Assembly (NCBI GenBank): GCA_964370605.1
Contig: CAYJJX010000022.1
Coordinates: forward strand, 1-29,093
Source of the DNA: CAYJBH01 sp964370605
Lineage (GTDB): Bacteria; Bacillota; Clostridia; Oscillospirales; Ruminococcaceae
Direction: 5' to 3'
DNA: 29,093 bases
Below are positions 16,351-24,318 of this stretch, piece after piece; position 1 is the stretch's first letter, and every line of letters begins with the position of its first letter. The position numbers and the translations under genes are program-made. The notes beneath the pieces were generated by a model. That model did no database searches and was not told the origin of the DNA. It saw nothing but the letters and a program-made list of their open reading frames with translations.

Positions 16351-16415
16351 GTTTTGTCCGGTTTTGCCACTTTAGTGGCGAAATTCAAACGTCTTGCGTT
16401 TGAAAGGAACAAAAC
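16351..16415 (-). ncRNA. Three-way-junction-like RNA element before flgF
   Basis: In the minus-strand RNA an outer stem joins GTTTTGTUCC (16415-16406) to GGACAAAAC (16359-16351), 9 bp with one bulge. Inside it are two further hairpins: TTCAAACG paired with CGTTTGAA (16404-16397 with 16391-16384, 5-base loop) and GCCAC paired with GUGGC (16379-16366). The 229-bp gap (16327-16555) also has TGCC-GAAA-GGCA at 16486-16475. No open frame of note occurs in the gap. I do not recognise a known riboswitch; a leader, processing or stability element is possible. Confidence 0.45.
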
Positions 16416-16555
16416 TTAGTGTTAAAAAACTTGTTTTATAACTTTTGGCCTTTCCTTTGCATTGCTGTCGTCTTTGCCTTTCGGCAGTAAAATCCTTTTT
16501 ATCGTTAAATCCGTTTTTTATTTATCGTTCGGTGCCCATGATTTGTTTGAGCACA

Positions 16556-17323
16556 CTATTCCATATTTTCTTCCAGTTTGCTTCGGAGCTTAAAAAGGGC
16601 ACGCACATGTAGCTGACTTATCCTTGACTCCGACACCGACAACACCTTAGCTATCTCTTGCAGTTTCAGCCGTTCAAAATAATAGAGTGAAATTATCGTA
16701 CGCTCTCGCTCCGAAAGTGTCTCGATTGCCGCGATCAACTCGTCTCTTTGCTCTTCTCGAAACAGGCCTGCGTCCAGATGCCCTGAGTTCTCGTCCGGAA
16801 TGTCTTGTGAATCCTCTTTGTCTTTATGATAGAGTTCATCGAGCGAGATGAGTGATGCCTTGGAAAGCTCGGCATAAATCTTGGTGAGTTGGCTGTCACT
16901 GATGTTCATGTGCTGTGCCACCTCGGCAACGGTTGGCTCTCGCATCAGCTTGTTGCCAAGCTCATTCTCTGCCTCCCTAACCTCTTTTGCGGTTTGACGC
17001 AGTCGCCGTGGCAAAAAGTCTTGTTGACGCATATAGTCAATGATGGAGTGTTTCACCCTCATGAACGCATACGCCTCAAACTTCACGTTTTTGCTCTCAT
17101 CAAAGCGATCGACACATTCAATAAGCGTTATTATGCCCTGATTTACAATGTCTTCCATCTGTGCATAGTTTGAAGCAACACCACGCATTTGACCTGCAAC
17201 TGCCTTTGCGATATAACTGTACGACATCACAATTTCGTTGCGCAGATTGACGTCTTTATTGACGTGATACTGTGCAAACAGCTGCTGCATCAATTCCGAG
17301 GTGGGTTTTTCAAACTTTGCCAT
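16556..17323 (-). CDS. sigD: Flagellar RNA polymerase sigma factor SigD/FliA
   Basis: Sigma-28 family factor that directs late flagellar and chemotaxis genes. The 255-residue protein has region 2 with YSYIAKAVAGQMRG...MEDIVNQGIITLIECVDRFD (about 30-72) and FEAYAFMRVKHSIIDYMRQ, region 3 with EREPTVAEVAQHM-like sequence (about 128-150), and region 4 with LSERERTIISLYYFERLKLQEIAKVLSVSESRISQLHVRA (about 201-241). AAAGGAG lies 10 nt before the ATG. It follows flhA directly, where flhF, flhG and several che genes usually intervene. I found no convincing sigma-28 promoter in the window. Confidence 0.94.
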   Translation of the reverse strand: MAKFEKPTSELMQQLFAQYHVNKDVNLRNEIVMSYSYIAKAVAGQMRGVASNYAQMEDIVNQGIITLIECVDRFDESKNVKFEAYAFMRVKHSIIDYMRQQDFLPRRLRQTAKEVREAENELGNKLMREPTVAEVAQHMNISDSQLTKIYAELSKASLISLDELYHKDKEDSQDIPDENSGHLDAGLFREEQRDELIAAIETLSERERTIISLYYFERLKLQEIAKVLSVSESRISQLHVRALFKLRSKLEENME

Positions 17324-17385
17324 CTAACGCTTACTCCTTTCTATCGATTTGTGCTACAATCATTTTGCCCGAAATATTAGTATCG

Positions 17386-19443
17386 CTAGCTTGCCATAGA
17401 TATATTAGCAAGAGCCTGTATCTGCATGGTCTGATCTATCTCGTTGAAGGAAAGCACCGTCACGCCCGGATAAAACTGATCTATAAGCTTTTTATAGTAT
17501 ATTCTCACGACAGGTGAAGTGATAACAATCGGCTGCTGCACAATGTCTTTTACCTTGTTCAGCTCGTTCACCGAGGCATTGACAATATTTTGTATAACAT
17601 CCGGCTCCAACGTCAAGTAACTCTGTTGATCCACCTTTTTCACTGCCGCCATGATGGTCTGCTCGATAGTATTGTCGATACTTATCACCTTGAGCTGTCC
17701 TGCATCGGCAAACCGATGAGAAATGGTGCGCTTGAGTGACTGCCGAACATATTCGGTCAGCATGTCGGGGTCTTTAACGGTTGGAGCATAGTCGGAAAGT
17801 GTCTCGAGTATCGTCTCAACGTCCCGAATCGGAACACCTTCCTGCAACAGGTTGCCCATAACTTTTTGCAGATCGTTCAGTGTAACTACATTCGGAATAA
17901 TGTCATTGACAAGGTTCTCGTTGGTCTTTTTGAGGTTGGTGAGTATGTTGTTCACCTCTTGGCGTGTCAACAGCTCATGCGAATGGCGTTTCACCACCTC
18001 AGACAGGTGAGTTACCATGACGCTGGTCGGGTCGATTAGCGTGTACCCTGCCACTTCTGCCTTGACCTTTTTGTCATTGCTCACCCATTTTGCCGGCAGT
18101 CCGAACGCCGGGTCTACCGTGTCTATACCATCAATAGCAGTCCCGCCCTCGGGAGGTGCCAGTGCAAGGAAATGATCAATCAGCACGTCTCCCTGCGCGA
18201 CCTGTTCACCCTTGAGCTTGATGACATACTGATTAGGATTTATCTGTCCGCTATCCTTGAGATAGACTGACGGCACTACAATTCCCATATCGGTGGCAAA
18301 TTGTTTTCGGAACATGACCACTCGGTCAACAAAAGTTCCTCCCATGCTCTCAACTACAAGAGGAATCAGGCTATAACCAAACTCCATCTCGATTGGTTCT
18401 ACCGCGAGCAAACCATAGACATTTTCGATATTTTTATAGTACTGCGCCTCACTCGCAATCTCTTGTACCGGCTCTTCCGGCGATCGTTTTCCGTCAATGG
18501 TGACACCATTTTTTTCTCTTTGACGGAGTAGTATTCCCAGTGTTATAAGCACCGCCGACGTTATAAGGATTTGAAACGTTGGAAAGCCCGGAAGCAAAAC
18601 CAAGACTCCGATTGCAATACCTGCCATGATGAGTACCCGTGGCTGAGACAAGAACTGTTTGGAAAAGTCGTCGTTAATGTTATTTTCCGAGGCACTTCTT
18701 GTGACCATCATACCGGTGGAAACTGAAATAAGCAGTGCCGGAATCTGGGACACAAGACCATCACCGACCGTCGAGGTAGTGTAGATATTCATGATGGTCT
18801 CGAAATCGCCAACGCCGTTCATAAATCCCATTATGACGCCACCGATAAGGTTGATGAATGTGACGAGGATAGAGATAATCGCATCGCCCTTTACAAACTT
18901 TGAAGCACCGTCCATCGATCCGAAAAAGTCGGCTTCACGCTGAATGTTGGCACGACGTGTCATCGCTTGTTGTTCGTCGATGAGACCGCTGGAAAGGTCG
19001 GCATCAATCGCCATCTGCTTTCCGGGCATTGCATCGAGGGTAAACCTTGCTGCAACCTCTGCAACACGCTCGGAACCTTTTGTGATAACGATAAACTGCA
19101 CCAACACAATGATGAAGAATATGATAATACCGACCACGGGATTTCCACGAATAACGAAGTCACCGAAGGTTTGAACCACCTGACCGGCATATCCGTTTTC
19201 GGTCAAAATCAGTGTTGTAGAACGAACATTGAGGCCCAATCTAAATAGCGTGGTAACAAGCAGTAGTGACGGAAATATCGAGAATTCAAGCGACTCCTTG
19301 ATGGTCATGGTGGTCAGCAAAACTATAAATGCCAATGAGATGTTGATTATAAACAGCATATCCAGCAAAAAAGCAGGGATAGGTATTATAATCAGCATTA
19401 TTATGACAATGATAAAAGCTGAAACAACTCCGGAGCCTCTCAC
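17386..19443 (-). CDS. flhA: Flagellar export gate protein FlhA
   Basis: Large export-gate subunit of the flagellar type III secretion system. The 685-residue protein has about eight membrane helices in residues 1-310, the conserved RFTLDAMPGKQMAIDADL cytosolic loop of the FHIPEP family, and a C-terminal cytosolic domain (about 330-685) that docks chaperone-substrate complexes. A GTG start at 19443 is used, with AAAGGA 12 nt upstream and a TAA in frame shortly before; no ATG alternative precedes the first helix. It lies 30 nt after flhB and 62 nt before sigD. Confidence 0.96.
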   Translation of the reverse strand: MRGSGVVSAFIIVIIMLIIIPIPAFLLDMLFIINISLAFIVLLTTMTIKESLEFSIFPSLLLVTTLFRLGLNVRSTTLILTENGYAGQVVQTFGDFVIRGNPVVGIIIFFIIVLVQFIVITKGSERVAEVAARFTLDAMPGKQMAIDADLSSGLIDEQQAMTRRANIQREADFFGSMDGASKFVKGDAIISILVTFINLIGGVIMGFMNGVGDFETIMNIYTTSTVGDGLVSQIPALLISVSTGMMVTRSASENNINDDFSKQFLSQPRVLIMAGIAIGVLVLLPGFPTFQILITSAVLITLGILLRQREKNGVTIDGKRSPEEPVQEIASEAQYYKNIENVYGLLAVEPIEMEFGYSLIPLVVESMGGTFVDRVVMFRKQFATDMGIVVPSVYLKDSGQINPNQYVIKLKGEQVAQGDVLIDHFLALAPPEGGTAIDGIDTVDPAFGLPAKWVSNDKKVKAEVAGYTLIDPTSVMVTHLSEVVKRHSHELLTRQEVNNILTNLKKTNENLVNDIIPNVVTLNDLQKVMGNLLQEGVPIRDVETILETLSDYAPTVKDPDMLTEYVRQSLKRTISHRFADAGQLKVISIDNTIEQTIMAAVKKVDQQSYLTLEPDVIQNIVNASVNELNKVKDIVQQPIVITSPVVRIYYKKLIDQFYPGVTVLSFNEIDQTMQIQALANISMAS

Positions 19444-19473
19444 TAGATAATAATTCCTTTCTTGTTATCGAAC

Positions 19474-20535
19474 CTACATGAAGTTCTTTTTCTTTACGCT
19501 GTAGACAAATGCCAGCACCTCTGCGACCGCTACATAGAACGATTCCGGTATTGGGTGCTCCAGCTCCACCGATTCGTAGAGGGAGCGTGCGAGCGGCTTG
19601 TTCTCGGTAATTACTACGTCATGTTCTTCCGCTGTCGCAATAATCTTTAGTGCAAGGTAGTCGGCTCCTTTTGCAACCACGATCGGTGCCGCATGTTCCT
19701 TTGCGTTGTATGATATCGCCACCGCATAATGGGTGGGGTTTCGTATGATTACATCGGCACTCGGCACCGCTTGCATCATTCTGCGCTGTGCCATTTCGGT
19801 CTGTTTTTGCCGACGTTTGCCTTTTATCTTTGGGTCACCCTCGGTCTGTTTGTATTCCTCTTTAATATCGTCTTTGCTCATTCTGAGCTTCTTTTCATAG
19901 TCGTAACGCTGATAGAAATAATCGGCTATTGCCACAAAAACAAATATTATTCCGAGAGTATATACAAGATCCATCACAAGATCGGCGAAAAATGCGAGCG
20001 ATTGACTGACCGGCATTTCAGTTAGTCCGGGAATCTGCATGATGTTGTCGCCGAGAGTAAAATAAGCAACTGCGCCAAGTATCACAAGCTTTATAATGTT
20101 TTTTGCCAGTTCCACAAAGGAGCGAAGGGAAACCATGTTTTTCAGACCGCTTATTGGATTAAGTTTGCTAAACTTAAAACCGATTGCACTCCATGTAAAA
20201 AGCATCTTGGTCTGTGCCGCTGTTGCAATCACCGTAGCAAGCATGCTGAAAAGCAGAAGAGGGATTACAGCATACACCACTGCAACTATGATTTCAATTA
20301 TCAGACCGCCTAGCATGTCGGGGGTAATTCTGATAGTAGTTGCGCCTTTATCGATAAAATTCATCAATGTAGATTCTATCGAAAACATCATCTGCGGGGC
20401 AAAGAATTGCAATACGGTGAACATGACAAGAAGAGAAAATATCATAACGACATCACGGCTTTGAAATACATTGCCTTGCTTTCGTTCCTGGTTTCGCTTT
20501 CGGCCTGTCGCCTTTTCGGTTTTTTCACCCGCCAT
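19474..20535 (-). CDS. flhB: Flagellar export switch protein FlhB
   Basis: Export-gate protein that switches substrate specificity from rod/hook to filament proteins through self-cleavage. The 353-residue protein has a basic N-terminus, four membrane helices (about residues 28-210) and the cytosolic domain with the NPTH cleavage motif (Asn266-His269), complete and therefore expected to self-cleave. The tail is of normal length. AGGAAG lies just before the ATG. It follows fliR by 17 nt in the standard order. Confidence 0.96.
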   Translation of the reverse strand: MAGEKTEKATGRKRNQERKQGNVFQSRDVVMIFSLLVMFTVLQFFAPQMMFSIESTLMNFIDKGATTIRITPDMLGGLIIEIIVAVVYAVIPLLLFSMLATVIATAAQTKMLFTWSAIGFKFSKLNPISGLKNMVSLRSFVELAKNIIKLVILGAVAYFTLGDNIMQIPGLTEMPVSQSLAFFADLVMDLVYTLGIIFVFVAIADYFYQRYDYEKKLRMSKDDIKEEYKQTEGDPKIKGKRRQKQTEMAQRRMMQAVPSADVIIRNPTHYAVAISYNAKEHAAPIVVAKGADYLALKIIATAEEHDVVITENKPLARSLYESVELEHPIPESFYVAVAEVLAFVYSVKKKNFM

Positions 20536-20552
20536 TAAATGTCTTCCTTTTT

Positions 20553-21323
20553 TTAGCTTGCTATTTCAATAATACCGGCATATATGGTATCGAGTGCAAC
20601 GGACAAATAGTTATCGACAAACAACGATATCGGACCCGCCATTGCTATCAACAAAAACATTCCGAGCAGTATCTTCATATGTATATTGATAACCATTAGG
20701 TGCATTTGCGGCACCAACTTCATCAACACTCCAAGTAAAACTTCAAGCAACATTATCGAAACCATGAACGGCATTGCCAATCTAAAAATCAGTTCTACCA
20801 CTGCCGTGAACGTGGATAGCAGAAACGGCGCCATTTCAATATTGAATTCAACGCCAATAGGTAAAAACTCATATGATTTGACTGCCAGTTCAATCACTGT
20901 GAGATGTGCATTCGTTGCAAAGAAATAGAGTGAAAAAAACAGGTTTAGATACTGGCTGGAAACCGACGCTTGTATATTGGTCGATGGATCGAAAGACTTT
21001 GCCATGGATAAGCCAAACAGCACGTCCATGAAGTCACCGGCGAAGTAAAGCATGTAATAAAACAAAGAAAATATCAACGAAAAAAACAGACCTATCAGCA
21101 ACTCTTTGAGGAGTATTACGACAAATATTATGTCCTGAGTGCTGTCGATTGCCGCTGCATCTATCGTCGGATAGACGAGTATCGCTATTATTAGTCCCAG
21201 CGCTACACGAAGTGTCATCGGAACCTGCCGCCTTGATATTATTGGATTTGTAAAGAGTACGCCTCCAACCCTGACAAAGACGAGCAACATTGCGAGCATA
21301 TTATCATAAGCTAACGTAAACAT
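20553..21323 (-). CDS. fliR: Flagellar export protein FliR
   Basis: Integral membrane subunit of the FliPQR export channel. The 256-residue protein has about six membrane helices and the family features NMLAMLLVFVRVGGVLF at the start and KLVPQMHLMVINIHMKILLGMFLLI near the end. It is a separate gene, not fused to flhB as in some clostridia. It starts 10 nt after the fliQ stop. Confidence 0.95.
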   Translation of the reverse strand: MFTLAYDNMLAMLLVFVRVGGVLFTNPIISRRQVPMTLRVALGLIIAILVYPTIDAAAIDSTQDIIFVVILLKELLIGLFFSLIFSLFYYMLYFAGDFMDVLFGLSMAKSFDPSTNIQASVSSQYLNLFFSLYFFATNAHLTVIELAVKSYEFLPIGVEFNIEMAPFLLSTFTAVVELIFRLAMPFMVSIMLLEVLLGVLMKLVPQMHLMVINIHMKILLGMFLLIAMAGPISLFVDNYLSVALDTIYAGIIEIAS

Positions 21324-21333
21324 ATCGGCGCCG

Positions 21334-21600
21334 TCACATAGTTGCCATTATTTCAAACAGGCTGCGGATAAACTCAAGCAACGTGTTCGTCATATAGGAT
21401 GCGCCGAGAAGGAGAAAAAGTGCTATAACAACGAGTTTGGGGACAAAGGTCAATGTCTGTTCATGAATCTGCGTGGCCGCTTGAAATATTGCAATGATAA
21501 GACCGACAGCGAGACTCACAAGCAACATCGGTATTGCCAGCCGAAACGCCACCATCATCGCTTCACGCAAAATATCAAGAATCTGTGATTGATCTAACAA
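21334..21600 (-). CDS. fliQ: Flagellar export protein FliQ, TTG start
   Basis: Small 88-residue membrane protein with two helices, part of the FliPQR channel. Family features are ILREAMMVAFRLAIPMLLVSLAVGLIIAIFQAATQIHEQTLTFVPK, including the conserved QIxEQTLxFxPK loop. A TTG at 21600 is used with a GGAAGGG site about 8 nt upstream; the protein then has normal length. It lies 28 nt after fliP. Confidence 0.94.
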   Translation of the reverse strand: MLDQSQILDILREAMMVAFRLAIPMLLVSLAVGLIIAIFQAATQIHEQTLTFVPKLVVIALFLLLGASYMTNTLLEFIRSLFEIMATM

Positions 21601-21628
21601 ACGTTCTACCCTTCCTCTTTTGGGAATC

Positions 21629-22447
21629 TTATAGTCTGAAACCGCTGACTAGCATCTCAAGTAGCAACCCCCAACCATCTACTAAAACAAATACGAGTAA
21701 CTTAAACGGCAAAGATATCATCGCCGGCGGCAACATCATCATTCCCATTGACATAAGTGTGGATGCCACCACCATATCAATTATCAAAAATGGAATAAAT
21801 ATTAAGAAACCGATGGTAAATGCACGCTTTAGCTCACTGGTTATAAAGGACGGTACGATTATCTCGAGCCCAAGCTCCATGAGTGAATTATTGTCGTTGA
21901 TGTCAAAGTCCGGCGGCAACTCGGTATTGGAAATATCCAAAAAAAGATCGAGATCGGGAGGGTTGATATTTTTGAGCATAAATTCCTTGAGCGGTAGTTG
22001 TGCCGCTTCCAGCGCTTCCTGCGATGTGATCTCGTTTTCGGTGTACGGAATGTATGCAACCTCTTCGATCTGCTGAATTACCGGTTGCATGATAAATATT
22101 GTCAAAAACAGCGCAAGCCCTGTCAGCACCATGTTTGGAGGTGACTGCTGGGTGCCGAGCGCCGTTCTTGTAAAGGACAGCACGATAATGATGCGTGTAA
22201 AACAGCTCATCATTATTATCATGGATGGAAGCAACGACAACGACAACAGCAACATCAAAACTTCAAGTGTGCCGAGCGTGTTGTCCCCTTCCGATGCCGT
22301 CGTAAGATCAATGCTGATTCCCGGTTCTGAGGCAAACGCAGTGATCACAGTCGCCGATATTAGGAGAAGTGTGACCGATAAAGATATTGCGGTGCGCCGC
22401 AACAGCCCATTCTCGGACAGCAGCTTTATTCTATCTTTTACCGTCAT
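21629..22447 (-). CDS. fliP: Flagellar export protein FliP
   Basis: Core subunit of the export channel, 272 residues. It begins with a cleavable-type signal sequence (about residues 18-40, ending near AFA-SE), as FliP often does, followed by four membrane helices. The family signatures are LSLLPSMIIMMSCFTRIIIVLSFTR and FLIIDMVVASTLMSMGMMMLPP. The ATG overlaps the fliO stop (ATGA), suggesting coupled synthesis. Confidence 0.96.
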   Translation of the reverse strand: MTVKDRIKLLSENGLLRRTAISLSVTLLLISATVITAFASEPGISIDLTTASEGDNTLGTLEVLMLLLSLSLLPSMIIMMSCFTRIIIVLSFTRTALGTQQSPPNMVLTGLALFLTIFIMQPVIQQIEEVAYIPYTENEITSQEALEAAQLPLKEFMLKNINPPDLDLFLDISNTELPPDFDINDNNSLMELGLEIIVPSFITSELKRAFTIGFLIFIPFLIIDMVVASTLMSMGMMMLPPAMISLPFKLLVFVLVDGWGLLLEMLVSGFRL

Positions 22448-22791
22448 TCACCCTTGTCCTCTTTTTTCACTGCGAATTTTGAAAGAGCGGTATTTTTCAG
22501 AATAGACGAGAAATCGACACCTCGGATTTGCTCCGGTGGGTCGGAAAGTTGCTCTGCGTCAAGCTCACTCAAAACCTCTACCCTATCTTTCGTAACGGCC
22601 AAAAACAAAGTTTTGTCCGCAACGCTCACCACCAACAGATATTTGTCGGCCGACAACATAACCCTGTCTCGCAACACGATATTATTGCCGGAGCTTTGAT
22701 ATTGATATGATTTAGCAATGAGTCTTGTTGCATAAAATGCAAGCACACACACACCTGCCAAAACCAAAATCATGGCGATTATTTCAAGCAC
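22444..22791 (-). CDS. fliO: Flagellar biosynthesis protein FliO (FliZ-like)
   Basis: A 115-residue protein with one N-terminal membrane helix (about 3-25) and a small cytosolic domain containing DRVMLSADKYLLVVSVADKTLFLAVTKDRVEVL, the usual FliO/FliZ pattern. FliO helps assemble the FliP ring. A GTG start at 22791 is used with AGAGG about 12 nt upstream; the site is not ideal, and a start at a nearby ATG would cut into the helix. Identification rests on the fold pattern and the position between cheY and fliP. Confidence 0.85.
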   Translation of the reverse strand: MLEIIAMILVLAGVCVLAFYATRLIAKSYQYQSSGNNIVLRDRVMLSADKYLLVVSVADKTLFLAVTKDRVEVLSELDAEQLSDPPEQIRGVDFSSILKNTALSKFAVKKEDKGE

Positions 22792-22821
22792 TGATTCTAT
22801 TATACCTCTTTATAAAATGTA

Positions 22822-23184
22822 TTAGCCGAATACCTTTGCAATAGTTTGCAAAATTCTGTCCGGTTTGAAGGGTTTTACGATAAAGTCGAGCGCACCAAAA
22901 CGTATGGCGTCAACAACCATCGACTCTTGACCCATTGCGCTACACATGACGATCTTGGCATCGGGAAATTCCTTTTTGATCGCCTGCAATGCCTGAAGAC
23001 CATCAACGTTTGGCATGGTAATATCCATGATAGCCAGATCCGGTTTCTCCGCCCTGAATGTGTCAATAGCAATCTGACCGTCTGCGGCTTCAACAATGTT
23101 TGTGTAACCATTTTTTGTCAGAGTGTCTTTGATCATCATACGCATAAAAGCTGCATCGTCAACAACCATAATCTTCTTGTCCAT
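22822..23184 (-). CDS. cheY: Chemotaxis response regulator CheY
   Basis: Single receiver-domain regulator that, when phosphorylated, binds the FliM/FliY switch. The 120-residue protein has Asp9 and Asp10, the phosphorylation site Asp54 (AIMDITMP), Ser82 and Lys104 in VKPFKP, all required for activity. It lies between fliY and fliO as in Bacillus. Its kinase CheA is not encoded in the window. Confidence 0.96.
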   Translation of the reverse strand: MDKKIMVVDDAAFMRMMIKDTLTKNGYTNIVEAADGQIAIDTFRAEKPDLAIMDITMPNVDGLQALQAIKKEFPDAKIVMCSAMGQESMVVDAIRFGALDFIVKPFKPDRILQTIAKVFG

Positions 23185-23194
23185 AATTTTACTC

Positions 23195-24307
23195 CTATCT
23201 TTCGTTATTAAGATTATTAATTACGTTTTGCACGTTTAGTATCTCGGTAACTCGGACACCGAAGTTGTCATCGATAACAACCACATCACCTCGCGCCATA
23301 AGTTGACCGTTTACCATTATATCTACCGGTGCTCCCGCCTGTTTTTCAAGTTCAATGACGGTACCGTGTGCAAACTCTGTTATATCTTTTATCTTGCGTT
23401 TTGCCCTGCCAATCTCGACCGTAACGGTGAGCGGGACATTCATCAGAAGGTTAATGTTTCCGGACGGCACCTCCATCGCATTCGGCATGTCAAATACCGG
23501 GAACTGAGCCGGATGTATATTTTGCGGAGGCGGCGGTGCTGTAGCTCTCGGTGCGGCAGGCTGCGTTGCATGTTGAACCGCTTGTGCGGGCGGCGGCATA
23601 TAGCCTGACTGCTGGTGCTCCAACGGATAGACCGGTTGAGGTTGTCCTGCCGGTGCTTCCGGCACCGGAGCCGCCGCAGGTGCATCGGGAGCAATTATTG
23701 TATCACCATCACCGAGGAACTGAGAAACAATTTCCTTTGCAAGATCAGCTGTCATTACACTTATAAACTGACTGTTCGTAATTCCGACAATCTCAAGGTT
23801 GAAATTGATTGTGACGACCGTCTCGTCTTCCGGCAGGTTCAGTGCACCTTTAAAGGTGTTCTCTTCGTCCATGACAGTTGCCACCGGCGGCGAAATGTCG
23901 ATACGCTTATTCAGAAAATCTGACAGTGCGGTTGATGATGCCCCCATCATCTGATTCATCACTTCACAAGCGGCACTGATGCTGAGTTCATCGAACTCGA
24001 ATGCCTCGTCGGGCGGATCCTCAATGCCCATCAGCTGATTTAGTATAAGCTGCATATCACTTTGTTTAAACACCATGACATTTGAGCCGGAAACGCCCTC
24101 AACATACGTGATCTTCACGATCATCGCAGGCTCGAACTCGGTATAATCCACCTCAGCCATTGTGTGGATTTCAACGGTCGGCGTTGTGATAATAGTCTGC
24201 TTGTCCAGCATAGTGGATACGGCGGTAGCAGCACTGCCCATACTAATGTTCATTACCTCGCCAATGGCATCAAGCTCCATTGGTGTCATCGTTTTTAGTT
24301 CTGCCAT
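23195..24307 (-). CDS. fliY: Flagellar motor switch phosphatase FliY
   Basis: Switch protein combining a CheC-like CheY-P phosphatase with a FliN-type C-ring domain, 370 residues. Two phosphatase signatures occur: AIGEVMNISMGSA (Glu17, Asn20) and AACEVMNQMMGASS (Glu115, Asn118). A linker rich in Pro, Ala and Gln (about 205-265) separates them from the C-terminal SpoA/FliN domain (about 283-362) with MNVPLTVTVEIGRAKRKIKDI and NGQLMARGDVVVIDDNFGVRVTEI. It lies 11 nt after fliM. The linker is longer and more biased than the rest of the protein. Confidence 0.95.
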   Translation of the reverse strand: MAELKTMTPMELDAIGEVMNISMGSAATAVSTMLDKQTIITTPTVEIHTMAEVDYTEFEPAMIVKITYVEGVSGSNVMVFKQSDMQLILNQLMGIEDPPDEAFEFDELSISAACEVMNQMMGASSTALSDFLNKRIDISPPVATVMDEENTFKGALNLPEDETVVTINFNLEIVGITNSQFISVMTADLAKEIVSQFLGDGDTIIAPDAPAAAPVPEAPAGQPQPVYPLEHQQSGYMPPPAQAVQHATQPAAPRATAPPPPQNIHPAQFPVFDMPNAMEVPSGNINLLMNVPLTVTVEIGRAKRKIKDITEFAHGTVIELEKQAGAPVDIMVNGQLMARGDVVVIDDNFGVRVTEILNVQNVINNLNNER

Positions 24308-24318
24308 ACATTCATTCC

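Noticed and set aside
16327..16555. A cyclic-di-GMP or other known riboswitch in the sigD-flgF gap
   Set aside because: I could not match the conserved core sequences of any known class; only stems are visible.
21318..21328. GCCGATAT sequence before fliR, like a sigma-28 -10 element
   Set aside because: It overlaps the fliR start codon, and no TAAA -35 element is found at the right distance.
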